A stretch of 64,000 bases of DNA from Vesta saturnalis (GCA_036346205.1 JARFJB010000102.1:453501-517500), one strand, 5' to 3'. Numbered from the stretch's first letter, positions 22,871 to 34,679 are shown. Numbers and translations are program-made. Notes: a model not told the origin generated them from the sequence alone.

Positions 22871-23089
22871 ACATCAATATCAAATTTCGCGCGATAAAGT
22901 GTCGCGCCAGGAATTGTAGCGATGAATTGTCGCAACGATGAATTGTCGGCGATGAAGTGTCACGCGATGAATTGTTGCGCGATGAATTGACGGGACACCG
23001 AATTAATCATCTTTCAATCCAATATAAAAATGTTTTTTTAAATTCAACGATTAATTAGTTAAATTCATGTGTAATACAACCCACGTGGT

Positions 23090-23290
23090 CAACTTCAAGT
23101 GAGGTTATGAAAATAATGTACCAAAACCATTGTGCTGAAAGATAAAATTCTAAAATGAGCAAACTTTGAAATAATAATTTTTTTCCGTAGTATTATTTCA
23201 GTGTTTGCTCGTTTTAGAATTATCTTTCAACACAATGGTTTTGGTAGGTACAATAAATGTTCATAACCTCATATGAAGTTAAAAATTATT
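23090..23290. repeat. Small hairpin repeat inside the left palindrome arm
   Basis: Arms of about 80 bp pair around 23190. ACCAAAACCATTGTGCTGAAAGAT matches its complement, and both outer edges share GAGGTTATGA / TCATAACCTC. The corresponding place in the right arm lacks it, so this is a separate MITE-like insertion in the left arm. Confidence 0.7.
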
Positions 23291-23308
23291 ATTAATTTAA
23301 AATTAGCG

Positions 23309-23350
23309 CGGTACTCTAGCAAAGTACAGGTCGTAGGTTCAAATCCTACT
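23309..23350 (+). other. tRNA-like 3' half (B-box with perfect T stem)
   Basis: The T arm is GTAGG-TTCAAAT-CCTAC, a perfect 5-bp stem with a 7-nt loop matching the Pol III B-box. Upstream text (GCGCGGTACTCTAGC) does not close a full tRNA. The right palindrome arm has other sequence here. Probably a tRNA fragment or SINE head. Confidence 0.5.
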
Positions 23351-24349
23351 CGAGGTAAACTTTTTATTTATGTATACATTTTAAATATTAATTTTATACA
23401 TTAGAACTCATTAAATAAGACAAAATGTTCCTATAAACATGTGCTAAAACGCATTAAAAAGTTACAGGCCTTGAAAGGGTTCGAATTAAACTGATTTTAT
23501 CCAGTTGTTTCAAAACGATAAAGATAAAGAGACGAAATAAAAACATACATAACTTTTCACGCCGAGTAACATGAGCTAGGCCATTTTCGTTATTCGAATC
23601 ATATGCGTCCTTTTCAAATGAAAATATCAAGTCCTAAAAATTTTGTACACTTTTGCAATTTTTTGCCAAATTCTACTAAATGATTCTGATTATTTCTAAA
23701 TGCAATTTGGCTAAATAATAGAACGTTTCTGAATTGATTCAAGTGAATAACAGTAATTTTATCAAATAATGATAATTTTCAAACTCATTTTACACAAAAC
23801 CGTTGCCGATATCGACTTATGAAAGACGACATTTTTACATAAACTGTCCAAAATGTATGAATTTGTTAAAAAATTGCGAAAAGTGTACAAAATTTTTAGG
23901 GACTTGATACCCTTTCCATCCCTGAAAAGGACGCCTATGATTCGAATAACGAAAATGGCCTAGCTCATGTTACTCGGCGTGAAAAGTTATGTATGTTTTA
24001 ATTTCATCTCTTTATCTTTTATGGTTTTGAAATAATTGAATAAAATCAGTTTCATTGAACCTTTCAAGGACCTGTAACTTTTTATGCGTTTTAGATATTT
24101 ATATGAACATTTTGTCTTATTTTAATGAGTTCTACATGCAGTAGAAATTCGGAACCCTATTTAGAAACACGTATAATAAAATTAATAATAATTTTTAATT
24201 ACTTTTAATTACCTTTGAACTTATTCGTTCATAACAAAAATTTATAATAATCATATCAAGTTGACCACATGGGTTGTTTTACGCATGAATTTAACTAATT
24301 AATCGTTGAAATAAAAAAAAATTATATTCGATTGACAGTTCACTCATAT

Positions 24350-24698
24350 TAAAATACTTATCTTTTTTGGGTTTTTTAAATGGTGTACTTTAAATTATAC
24401 AATCTAAAAGTTTCGATAACACTTACTGTTATCTTCGTCAGTAGTAATGTTTGTTAAAATTGTTAAAGAGTAGTAAACAATTTTGTCAAATTTGAAAAAT
24501 TTTAATTTTCAAATTTGACAAAATTTTAATTTTCAAATTTGACAAAATCGTTTACTACATCTTTAACAATTTTAACAAACATTTGACGAAGATAACTGTA
24601 ATATAGTTTAGATTATAATTTAAAGTACACCATTAAAAAACCCCAAAAAAGATAAGTATTTTATTATGAGTGTTAATGGTGAAAGTTTACATTTTCAT
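24350..24698. mobile_element. Fold-back insertion with 13-bp target duplication
   Basis: AGTTCACTCATAT occurs at 24337-24349 and again at 24699-24711, a 13-bp duplication. The insert is itself an inverted repeat: the left arm begins TAAAATACTTATCTTTTTTGG and the right arm ends in its complement, with AAATTTGACAAAATTTTAA tandem repeats in the centre. Each arm carries a hammerhead-like motif, clearer on the left. A related half copy is at 38100-38310. The long target duplication favours a retroelement, for example a Penelope-type terminal repeat pair, over a cut-and-paste element. Confidence 0.65.
24411..24441 (-). ncRNA. Hammerhead-ribozyme-like core 1
   Basis: The minus strand reads CTGACGA, one extra A, then a stem GATAACA/TGTTATC with a 5-nt loop, then GAAA. 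These are the conserved hammerhead core boxes in the right order. The extra nucleotide before stem II departs from the consensus. Activity is not shown. Confidence 0.45.
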
Positions 24699-25150
24699 AG
24701 TTCACTCATATATTTCAACATGGGTTTGAATTTTGTGATCCTTCTCGTAATGGGTATTGACAAGTTTTTTATGTTTTAACATAACTAGGTAACTAATGGA
24801 ATTCTAAGTTTTAAGCTTGTGACATATTCGCTTTTTAGAAAGCCGTTTTATTATTTAAAAAAAAATTTCTGACGCTCTTATGAGTTCCTCTTCAAGGACT
24901 CATTTGTTTCATGTTATTAATTGATTAGACTGTTGATTTTTTAACTTTTTAACTTTTCAAACTTTCTTTTGATGGAACTTCAGGTAAAAGGGAGTTTTTA
25001 ACTTTATTTCTTGATATTTACGTTAAAATATATCTAAATATTAATTATTCTGAACGCATTAACTTATGTATTTGTGCATGTTTAATACAGTTCTTGTAGG
25101 TATTTCACTGTTATTCATATATGATGTTAAATTTATTAATAGTTTAAGGT

Positions 25151-25180
25151 CTGAAGATGGCAATTTTGTCGAAACTAGTC
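25151..25180 (+). ncRNA. Hammerhead-ribozyme-like core 2
   Basis: The text reads CTGAAGA, a weak stem region, then GAAACTAGTC. This includes the GAAAC...GTC arrangement with a 2-nt loop, as in minimal helix III. Stem II is poor here, so this is the weaker candidate. Confidence 0.3.
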
Positions 25181-26795
25181 ATCATTTTGCAACCAATTAT
25201 TAAGAGTTTTAAGTAAAAACATTGAGGGGAAGGTTTTGTGTTTCTAAGTATACCTTTGGTTAATACAATTTGTTTTTAGGGGTTCTTTTGCTTGCGGGGT
25301 TCCTTGCAATATTGCAAGACAGCCGTTGGGTACAACTCCTGGGAGACACTTTAATTGAGATCACTTCCCACATGATCAATTGAGAAAACGTAATCAAATT
25401 TGACTGTCGAAGAGATATTTTGTGCGATCTATAAAACAGTTGCACTTCCGCTTGTACAAAGAGTAGATAATCAGTATACTTTTGAATGCTAGAAAATAAT
25501 CAAAATCGGACATTTACAAATCTAATTGTTCCTTCTCCAATTTGGTTTGGGGTACGCTTGCATGTAACTATCATGATGGTTACGATTATGCAAACGGTAT
25601 TGGTACTAAATATCAAAATTTGTGCACTTACATTACACAAAATTGAAAAAAGTGTGATTAGTGCTAAATTTTAATTATGAATTCGTAATTCATACACAAA
25701 TATTCAAAATTAATGAAGTTTTTAAAGTCACAAATACAAATAAGGAGAATACATAGAGCACTCGTTCACATGTACAGTGTAATTTCACCTTTAATCCACC
25801 TTAAGCAATTAAATCAAACAATGGAGCATTTCGAGTTTTATTTCTTTATTTGATTGCTGTGATTATGTTGATCGTCATCTAAGAAAATTTTAAATCTTTT
25901 ACTTGGTTACTGTAGATATAGTCACATTAACTTATATTTATTGACGAAAGACCATTAATATTTATGATTTAGTGTTACTATATTTAACTGGAATTTTACG
26001 ATAATCAGGTACGTCACAAAATATCACGCCAAATATTTAATAAAACATTATGGAGGGTTGTTCAAAATAAAATCAAAAAATTAACGGCACGAACAGCTAG
26101 AAAAACTACGTAACACTGACTTGAATACTTCTAGGCTAGATTACATTTTATCGGCCCCTTCCCTAAACCGATAGCAAATTTCATATAGCGTGATTATCAA
26201 ATTATGTGATAAAATTGTATACACTTCGTCATAATAATAATTTCTATAGTGGTGGCGATAATAATGTTGATACGTTATCACCTTTAGCTATTTTGGTGCA
26301 GTTTGTGTATGAAGTTATCATTATCAAGACTGATATTGTGGTTAAATTACCTGATAACACCATTCATAAGATGATGTTTTTTAAATGCGAGGGTGTGTGA
26401 TTGTGTGTGTAGGTACACAATAATTCAAGAAACATGTGACTTTATACACATCATTCTTATCTTGTAACGGGAATTTACTATTTTTATTTGAGAACTGAGA
26501 AATTAATACAAAGATTTTCAGTTGTTACTACGTATTGTAGAAATATAATATTACTCGTACTGTATACATGTAAGGGTTATACTGTGATGTCAACGTGACG
26601 TCAATATATTATCTGCTACTACGAACGTAGTTCTGTTATTGAAGATGTATGGTATAATGTGCTTTAGATTAGAAATAAAGTATGTATATATTTTTCATGA
26701 AATCCATAGAAATCAGGTTTGTTTCTCATCTTCGCTGGTTATTCAAATTTTTGTGTCACTATTTAAATATTCTTTTGATTTTGCATTTATATTTA
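25181..26795. other. No gene seen
   Basis: AT-rich sequence. The open frames are short and have no family character. I see no tandem repeat or terminal repeat. Confidence 0.5.
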
Positions 26796-26920
26796 GAGGG
26801 AAAAGGAAAGGAAAAGGCCACGTATTTCATTCCCTCCCAAAGGGGGAAGGCGGGCTGCTCGAGCTTTCCGAGCTCCTTCAGCCACAATCATGAATTCCCT
26901 ACATACATACATTATGTATA

Positions 26921-29609
26921 CAGGGTGGCGCCTTAGTGTGACAAAGTCCCATATCTCCTTTATTTAAAGAGATACAAAAAAAAATTAAATATAAAAGTTG
27001 TTAAGATATATTCTGGTGCATATTCCAAAAATATTTTTAATTATACAGGGTAGATCATAAAAGCTTAGAAATAATTTTAAATTTTTTTTTAAATAGAAAA
27101 CCCTATATATTATTACATATTTAGATTCTACATACAATTTTAGACACATTTTATGTATAATGTCCTATACCTAGGTCTAACCGTTTTTACAAATTTCAAA
27201 ATTTTTGTCAAAAATGACGTTTACAGGCCAAAACATAGGTGAGAAATCTTTTCTAAACGAAGCCTTTATCGATTAGTTATGGTTGGTTTCCTTGGAAATG
27301 GGGACCTACTCTAATGGGCTGTATTGATATTTTTGTAATACATTCATACAGGGTGATCAAAAAATGGACAATAAAAAGTAGATTCAAAAAAACCTATAGT
27401 CATTTTTTTTAAATGGTAACCCCCTATTTTTTTTAATTCTATCTTATTTAGCATTAAAAATAAGGGTGACTTTGTATAAGAGTGTATACGCCAAAAAATT
27501 GTAGTTTTTGAAATAATGGCAATTTAACATTTTTTTATTGTATCAAAGGCTATACGGCTTTCATGTTTTGTTGTTAGTTGGCCGTGACGGCGAGGCGCGG
27601 CGAAACAAAAAAGATCGAGCACTTCAGATGGAAATATTACAATTTATTGAACCCCATATAAATAATTATTTTATTAAACGAACTTAAAGTAAAGACAATA
27701 TTTTTTTGATTCAACAAATTATGTCCTAATCCTAATCATAAACTTAACACCTCTAATGTAACTAAACCTGTAACTAATTATACAGATAAAAGTACTAGAA
27801 ACACGTCAAATACGTACTACCTAATAAGTTGTTCGAAATGTCCGCCTCTTTCTTGAATACACAATGCAATACGTCTCTCAAATTCGCTGCTTGAATTTCT
27901 ACACATTTCAACACTAATGTTTTGAAAACAGTTTCTAATCCTAATCTTCATGTCTTCCTTTGTTGTAGGCGGTATTTTATAAACCTGCTCTTTGACGTAC
28001 CCCCATATGCTAAAATCCATTTTAGTAAGATCTGGGGATCTAGCAGGCCAAGCAACAGGCCCTCCCCTCCCAATCCAACATTCTGGATGTCTAGCAATTA
28101 AAAAAGTTATTATCGGACCTGTATGATGTACTGGGGCCCCATAATGAAGAAACCACATTTCTTGTTGCGTATCCTGTGGCACTTGACGCAACAAATTAGG
28201 TAGATGGTTTTGCAGAAAGTCTAAGCATACTTCCCCTATTACCCGTTGATCAAAAAAATATGGTCCAATTACATGATTACCGACAACACCTCCCCAAATA
28301 TTTAAAGACCATCTAGTTTGAGAAGTATATCTTACAAAATGTGGATTTTCGGTAGAATAGTAATGAAAATTGTGTCTGTTTACACTTCCGTTTCTGTGAA
28401 ATGTGGCCTCATTTGTAAATAAAATCAAATGAACAAAATTTCATTGTTGGTTTATTTTGTTTTCAACCCATTGACAAAATTCTAGTCGTCTTTGATAATC
28501 TTCAGGAACCAACTCTTGAAGTAGTTGAATGTGATAGGGGTGCATTTTTTGAGACTTCAATATCCGCTGTACCGTACATCGTTCAACACCAACCTGCTGA
28601 GAAATAGGTCGTTGTCCAATATATGGATTTTCGGTAACTATTAATAGTACATTTAATTGATTTTCCTCAGTCTATGCACGTTTTTCCCTAGTATTTTTTT
28701 CATATAACACATTGCCAGTTCTTTCAAAACGCTCCAAAAGCTTTTCAAATGCCCTTCTTTCGGGTTGCCGTCTCTCTGGAAACCGTTGTTGATACAGTCT
28801 TCTTGCTAAGAGCGTATTCTTATCACTAGCTCCCTAAACAAAAATCATATCAACCATCTCGGCTAGCGAAATATTCATTATTTACAATTTTAATTCAAGT
28901 TTTAAATCAATTTGCTATAAAATACTATAATGCATCACAACAAATTATGAACTGACAATAAATAATGACGTTTCTGATGATCTCGATTATTTTTATATGC
29001 CACGCCTCGCCGTCACGGCCAACTCACAACAAAACTTGAAAGCCGTACAACCTTTTTACAATAAAAAAATGTTAAACTGTCATTATTTCAAAAAACTACA
29101 ATTTTTTGGAATATACACTCTTATACAAAGTCATCCTTATTTTTAATGCTAAATAAGATAAAATTAAAAAAATAGGGGGTTTCCATTTTTTGAATTTACT
29201 TTTTATTGTTCATTTTTGAACACCCTGTATGAATGTATTACAAAAATATCAATACAGCCCATTACAGTAGGTCCCCATTTCCAAGGAAACCAACCATAAC
29301 TAATTGATAAAGGCTTCGTTTAGAAAAGAGTTCCCCCTATGTTTTGGCCTGCAAACGTCATTTTTGACAAAAAATTTGAAATTTGTCAAAAACGGTTAGA
29401 CTTACATAAAATATGTTATAATATATAGGGTTTTCTATTTAAAAAAAATTTAAAATTACTTCTAAGCTTTTATGACCTACCCTGTATAATTAAAAATGTT
29501 TTTGGAATATGCACCAGAACATATCTTACAACTTTTGTATTTAATTTTTTTTTTGTATCTCTTTAAATAAAGGAGATATGGGACTTTGTCACACTAATGC
29601 GCCACCCTG
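26921..29609 (-). mobile_element. Mariner-related D-D41-D element with very long TIRs (copy 2)
   Basis: The 2,689-bp element begins CAGGGTGGCGCC and ends with the near complement, each end flanked by TA (26919-26920, 29610-29611). The inverted arms run about 680 bp, from the ends inward to the GGCCGTGACGGCGAGGCG motif (near 27580 and 29000-29025). Internal ACCCTGTAT boxes repeat within each arm. The transposase occupies the middle on the minus strand. An unoccupied paralogous site exists in this window. Confidence 0.92.
27817..28878 (-). pseudogene. D-D41-D mariner-family transposase, catalytic residues lost
   Basis: The gene starts MNISLAEMVDMIF at 28878 and ends at 27817 with GGHFEQLIR. 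The N-terminal half has FPERRQPERRAFEKLLERF and RTVQRILK-type helix-turn-helix sequence; the C-terminal half is open over 203 codons. The spacing from the second to the third catalytic position is 41 residues, and the third Asp is present in WPARSPDLTKMDFSIWG. The first motif reads FTNEATFH where FSDEATF is expected (Asp to Asn), and the second reads LHYGAPVHH where QQDGAPPH is expected (Asp to Tyr). Three in-frame stops lie in the N-terminal half (near 28838, 28672 and 28440). It is inactive even if read through. Confidence 0.88.
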
Positions 29610-29799
29610 TATGTGCATGGTAGGATTAAGGATGGGTGTGGTCAGGATAGGATCGGAAGGAACGGAGTTAGGGTTCTGAGGGGGAAAATACTACTCCAGC
29701 ATTCGTCTAAGTAGCCGCACATGGTGTGCATATACGCAGTGACGATGTCGCTAGATGTGTATGAGGAAAACCTCCTGAAAAAATCTCATACAAGGTAGA

Positions 29800-31380
29800 T
29801 GGTAACGGGAATCGAAACATGCCTATACGAACATAACTTTACGTTCTACGATTTGCTACTACTATTTGTTTACATTTTTGCCTTCCAATCTACATAATAT
29901 GTAGGTATAAAAGGTTTTTACTCTCGCTGAATAGGCTTATTGCCTCATTTTACAACGTTTGACAAAGTTATGCCAAAATGCGTATGCGTGTGCGTGGATG
30001 TGTGAGTGTGTGTGTGTGTGTGGTGTGTGTGTGTGTGTGTGTGGGTGCGTGCGAACTGACGTGCGCGTGTGTATGGGTGTGGTTGTGGGTTTTCTTCTCA
30101 TCTTTGTTATTCACTTTTTAGTGGCGAAAGACACTATTTAAATATATTTTTTAAATTGTACTTTTATATATCTATAGTATTAATAATTTCAACTGAAAAT
30201 GTCGGTACACTACGGCATCTCTAGATGAACAAGATTTTACGTTCTACAATCTGCAGTAATTCATTCTATTTATTTACATTTTTACCTTAACCTACATATA
30301 CATATAAAGGTACAGACGGTTACGCAATCGACATTATTTTCACTATTGCTAAATCGACTTATTACCTCATTTTACAACGTGTGTTGAAGTTACGACGAGA
30401 TCGGCTTTATGAGTGTGTGTGCGTATGCGCGTGTCTGGGTGCTTGCGCGCGTCATGTGTACGGCTGCGTGGGCGTCGGTGTATGTTTGCGCTCTGGTATG
30501 TGGGTGTAACTGTGTGTGGTATACGTACGCAGGCGTATCCAGAAACCACACCAGGTTTGTGGATATGTCTGCGTATGTGCGCTCGGGTGAGTGTATGTAT
30601 TTGTGTGTGCGTGTGTGTAGGCGGGCAGGCGAGTGAATGTCTGCGGGGGTGGGCGCGTGTGTGTTTGTGCGTTGGGCGTGTGTTGTGTATATGTGTGTGG
30701 GAGTACGTTTTCTTCTCATCTTTGTTATTCCCATCCTATTGTCGGTACAGGTTACGGAATCGACTTTTCTTTCACTATCGCTAAATCGACTTGTAAATAT
30801 TGATCTTAACGTGTGTATCTGTGTTTGCGCATGCGCACGTGTGTGCATGGGCGTGTGTGTGTGGATGTGCGCGTGTTTAGGTTTGTGTGTACGGTCCGGC
30901 GCGTGTGCGTATAGGTGTGGGTTCTCTTCTCATCTTTGTTATTCACATTTTAGCGTCGATACAGTTACACTATTTATTTTGCTTTTATAATTTAATTAAT
31001 TTAATTTCTACTTAAGTGATTAGTATAGCAAAACATCTCCAGATGAACAATATTTTACGATCTACAATTTGCAGTAATTCATTCTACGTATTTAGATTTT
31101 TTATTTTTGCCTTCTACTCTATATGTAGGTATAAAAGGTTATACAGTCGACATATTTACCACTCAATCGTGCGTGTGCGTGTACGGCTGCGTGCGCTTGG
31201 GCCTCCTAATCTGCGAGGGTGTTACTGTGTGTGAGGTATGGGTAGGTGCGTACTCGCGTTCGCGCGTGTGTGTGAGTGTGGACGAGCAAGCGAGTGAGTG
31301 AATGTGTGCGCAGGTGGGTACGGGTATATGTTGCTTTGCACGAACGTGTGTGAATGTACGTTAGTGTGCACGATAAGTCT
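29800..31380. repeat. Tandem modules containing GT-rich microsatellites
   Basis: A module recurs about three times (near 29800, 30190 and 31020): a sequence with TTTTACGTTCTACRATYTGC, a TATAGGTATAAAAGG box, CTCATTTTACAACG, then a (TG)n-rich stretch of 100-350 bp, then TCTTCTCATCTTTGTTATTC (30087, 30709, 30922). The copies differ in the length and purity of the GT part. All open frames here are Cys/Val or Thr/His-rich repeat translations, not genes. Confidence 0.75.
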
Positions 31381-32207
31381 AGAACGATCATATATACTTA
31401 AAATTTTGTATTTAAGCATGTTTTTATTTCTCTTGCTGATTAGGTTTTGGAGAATTTTTTTGGTTTTTTTAAATATTTCTGTTACATATTTCCAAAATTC
31501 CAGCATATAGATTTTAGAATAACCAATTAACTATATTCTATGCGATATCTTGATATGGCGTGCGATTTTGTGGCAAAAAACTTCTAAGGTATTTTAAATT
31601 ATTGTAGTTCTGCGGTAATTTAATATATTTGATTGGTAGAACATTTACTTATAAACAAAACTCATAGTCGATAGTAAATATAATAAGGCGCCACTGCGAT
31701 CAAAATTTATTGATAATAATAATAATAATCGACTTTATTATCCCTATAATAATAATTGTGCCAAATTATATAGTACTATTCAAGTATACAATAAATAAAT
31801 AATTACATTCTAAATAATTGGTAACTGCGGAGCTCGGCTGTTATTCCACTCAACCATACGTGTATAAAGTCCAGCTCAACAGTTCCAGAGACATAGGTTA
31901 TCAGCCAATCTTCTTCAAGTTTTCATTGAACGTAGAGAGAAATATACTTTTTTTTAAAATTTGATAAGATGGTAAAAATCTTGGATAATCACAAAGACAA
32001 TAAGACTCTTATTTATACTTCAAAATTAAGGGAAGCTCCCTTTAAATACATAAAATTTCCTAAACGCACAGTAAATACCTTTACTGGTTCCAATTTGAAC
32101 TAAAATGACTCAATTAAGCTCGATAATTTTTATTAAAGCGAAAATAATGGAAAACCATATTCAGGCAAAATTAAAAAACGCAAAACATTACAACGTATTG
32201 CCTATAA
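31381..32207. other. No gene; possible LINE tail at 31706-31770
   Basis: On the minus strand AATAAAGTCGATTATTATTA followed by more TTA units looks like the 3' end of a LINE with a trinucleotide tail. No coding part was found upstream of it. The rest is AT-rich without signals. Confidence 0.4.
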
Positions 32208-32209
32208 TA

Positions 32210-32929
32210 CAGAGTGTATAAATTAACGCATTTCCTACTCGTGGCGTTAATCTTTGGACAATTCTGAGATGCAAATATATTTACAAAAATGTCGGATCTG
32301 TTTCCGTTTCTTCACACGAGGTCACCAAAGTTTAAAATTTCAGCTCCCATTGATGTCAAAAGTAGAAGAAAAAGATTATATTTTTTTACAAAGTATCATA
32401 ACTAAATCTATTCGGAATAACTTAAATGGAATCAGGTTTGAAAAGAATAAGTTTTAAAGTTTTTTGGATTTCCAAATTTTAGGAGGAACCAGTTGGTCAG
32501 TTATGGCCTCGTAAGTTTCATGTGATATATGTTTAAATTTCAATGTGGCAGTTCTGTCATAAGTTTTACAGTTGATATTTTTCGCAGCTTTTCGCTATGT
32601 ACGCATCCAGAACCGTCGTGTATCAACATGCATGATATCAATTTGAACAATTTCTTTGAACAAATACAAAGCGAAAGCACAACAGTTTCATTATTTTTTA
32701 TGCATAATCCGTATGATGTCTATTTCCATACGACTTCAAATATGTAGTTGATAAATTGCCACCTGTTGATCTGTTTACATTAATGTCAGCGTTGCCATTT
32801 AGGTTTTTCTTGAAATGGATCGTATGAAGAAACGAAAGCAGATCCGACATTTGTGTAAATACATTTTCGCCTCAGAATTGTCAAAAAATAACGCCACTTG
32901 TAGAAATGCGCCAATTTATACATACCCTG
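32210..32929. mobile_element. 720-bp MITE / non-autonomous TA-target transposon
   Basis: Inverted ends of about 125 bp (32210-32335 and 32800-32929) share CAGRGTRTGTATAAATT, GGCGTTA, GACAATTCTGAG and AATGTCGGATCTG. TA flanks both ends (32208-32209, 32930-32931). No transposase is inside; the 73-codon open frame at 32529 has no family character. It belongs with the CAGGGTG-type mariner relatives by its ends. Confidence 0.82.
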
Positions 32930-32932
32930 TAT

Positions 32933-34679
32933 AATGTTTGACAAGCACAATCTTCTAAATAATCTCTCAATCTTGCAGATACGTTTAAAAAATCCCGCGC
33001 AACTAAAAGATTTTGAAAATGAGAGCGACCAAATGAATTTTACTTCGAGCAGTCCACGTCATGCAATTAATAAAACAAATATACGTTAAATTATTAGGCT
33101 GCAAATCCTAATGAAGTTTTATATAAAACTGATAATCCAAAGATCCAGGTACGTTACCGTTAACACGGTGGCTGATTTAAAACACGCCGTGTATTATGTA
33201 CCGCGTGCCGTATCACCATTCAACACTACGTTGCCCTCTTTGATTCCTTTATGCGGGATAAGTAGTTTATACACCAATTTCATACTTATACTTGATGCTA
33301 GTAACTAATATTGCTTTATTTCGAGAGAAGCTGCTTACATTAATTTAGTCAGCTTATACATTACTTAAAAATTTTTCTATTACAAAGGAGTTAAAAATTC
33401 ACTTTCCCTTTTTGTTATTAATAATAAATGCAACTCGTTTGCACGTCTAGCATTGTAGTGCACCACCACTCAGGGTTAATTAATCTGTCTAACGACTATT
33501 GTATAATATTTGTTAAAATGTAAGCATTTTCTTCTACGCAATTAGAAAGAACTTGTACACACACACACAACGTTATAATTATGAACCTAATCAGGCAGTT
33601 GTAGTTGAAAAAAGTCACTAAGTCACTTAATGCTGTGCTAAATTCACCACAGGTCAGAATGGCCCTTCAATTTAACCGCACATAAGTTCGGTGTGCAACT
33701 AGTTTCAGTTAAAAATAGTCTAAAGACTTCTTATTCTCCTTTAAATGTTCCTTTTATACTACCATGTCGACGGTATCAAAAAGGATTAAGTTTAACCCTC
33801 TACTTTTGAATTCAACGAATTATAAAATCTAGAAGCCGCAACGTCAGATGCACCCTTGGCATATACCGAAAAAGTCTTCGCATAAATCCCTCACATATAT
33901 CAAAAAGAATTTCGGTAAAATCAAACCCTTTATTAAAATTTACGAAGTATATTATTTTTCCCATCTTTACTACAGTTCTCCGTTTTTTCCAACTTTTCCA
34001 TACAAAATAATTTCGACTATATCCATTAGTAGCTTTCACTGTTATTAACATTAAGATCGAATTTTTCATATAAATAATTTTAAATTTATTAACGTTAGCC
34101 TTTTTATGATTTTTGTAATTTAAATAATTTACTGCTGACAAAAAATTTTCTTTAGCAACATTTTTAAATGTTGAATTTTTTTTTTCATAATTGTGACAAT
34201 AGTTATTTGAATCTCTAGGTTAGAAACTATTATTTCTGGACGTGTGATGCACGCATTTTTTTGTTGCAGTTAATTTATTAGAAGCGTTTTTGATGATCCA
34301 CTTGTCAATCGGTTTTAATATACGTAATAAAAAAATTGTTTGCACGAATACAATTAAGGTACATTTATTATTGCGTTGTTTTTCATATGTTTATTTACCT
34401 TCTATTTACTCCCTAATTACTTTTGGTCACGTGTTATTTAATTAAAATTCAACTTATTAACCTTTTAAATTACACACAACTGCATATTTTTCGTATTGAA
34501 CTAGTTAGATTCTTTTAAATTATACCAATGATACCCTACAGTTTCCTCATTATCTCAAAAAACTTTTTAATAAATAAATAAATAGCACGTATTGTCCAAC
34601 AGAATAATTAATTCCAATTATAGGACAATTATGATAAACATAACTTACGCAGTGTACAAGTATATATCATAAAGAAACA
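32933..34679. other. No gene seen
   Basis: AT-rich sequence with no convincing open frame. A short CACACACACA run lies near 33558. The region ends at the tail of the LINE relic. Confidence 0.5.

Larger units (their letters stand above)
19449..22999. mobile_element. DNA element with tandem-repeat TIRs, 9-bp target duplication
   Basis: GAATTAATC occurs at 19440-19448 and 23000-23008, giving a 9-bp target duplication. Inside it, inverted arms (19449-19566 and 22876-22999) are made of tandem units like GACAATTCATCGCGCGA, five or six per side, ending in CGCGCGAAATTT. A 9-bp duplication fits Mutator-like elements. A short plus-strand run near 19590-19664 (GRVRIRNYRYLEF) faintly recalls the start of a FLYWCH finger, but that is speculative. 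The interior is otherwise a later LINE. The host palindrome arm continues cleanly on both sides. Confidence 0.75.
19077..25074. repeat. Giant interrupted palindrome
   Basis: The right arm (about 23870-25074) is complementary to a left arm in two pieces, 22990-23660 and 19077-19440, separated by a transposon. Examples: the segment ending CGGCGTGAAAAG at 23985 pairs with CTTTTCACGCCGAG near 23555; the GTTGACCAC region near 24260 pairs with GTGGTCAAC near 23088; the CTGTTGATTTTTTAACTTTT region near 24930 pairs with 19170-19200. The outer ends read TACATAAGTTAATGCGTTC and its complement. The arms are roughly 1.0-1.2 kb with a centre of about 210 bp. Neither arm codes for protein, so it resembles a large foldback element, possibly with TA ends. 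Confidence 0.75.
26796..29700. repeat. Interspersed repeat, split by the D-D41-D element (copy 2)
   Basis: The left piece (26796-26918) with GGAAAAGGCCACGTATTTCA and the right piece (29612-29700) with GGATTAAGGATG...GGTGTGGTCAGG together equal the uninterrupted repeat at 50640-50840. I cannot classify the family. The two pieces show that the mariner relative inserted into an existing repeat copy. Confidence 0.75.

Noticed and set aside
30390..30990. Several overlapping open frames of 100-150 codons on both strands
   Set aside because: All are GT-repeat translations with no conserved protein pattern.
32529..32747. 73-codon open frame within the MITE
   Set aside because: It lacks recognisable motifs and the host element has no room for a transposase.
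33812..34141. 109-codon minus-strand open frame
   Set aside because: Composition is that of AT-rich noise, with no domain, and there is an overlapping open frame on the other strand.
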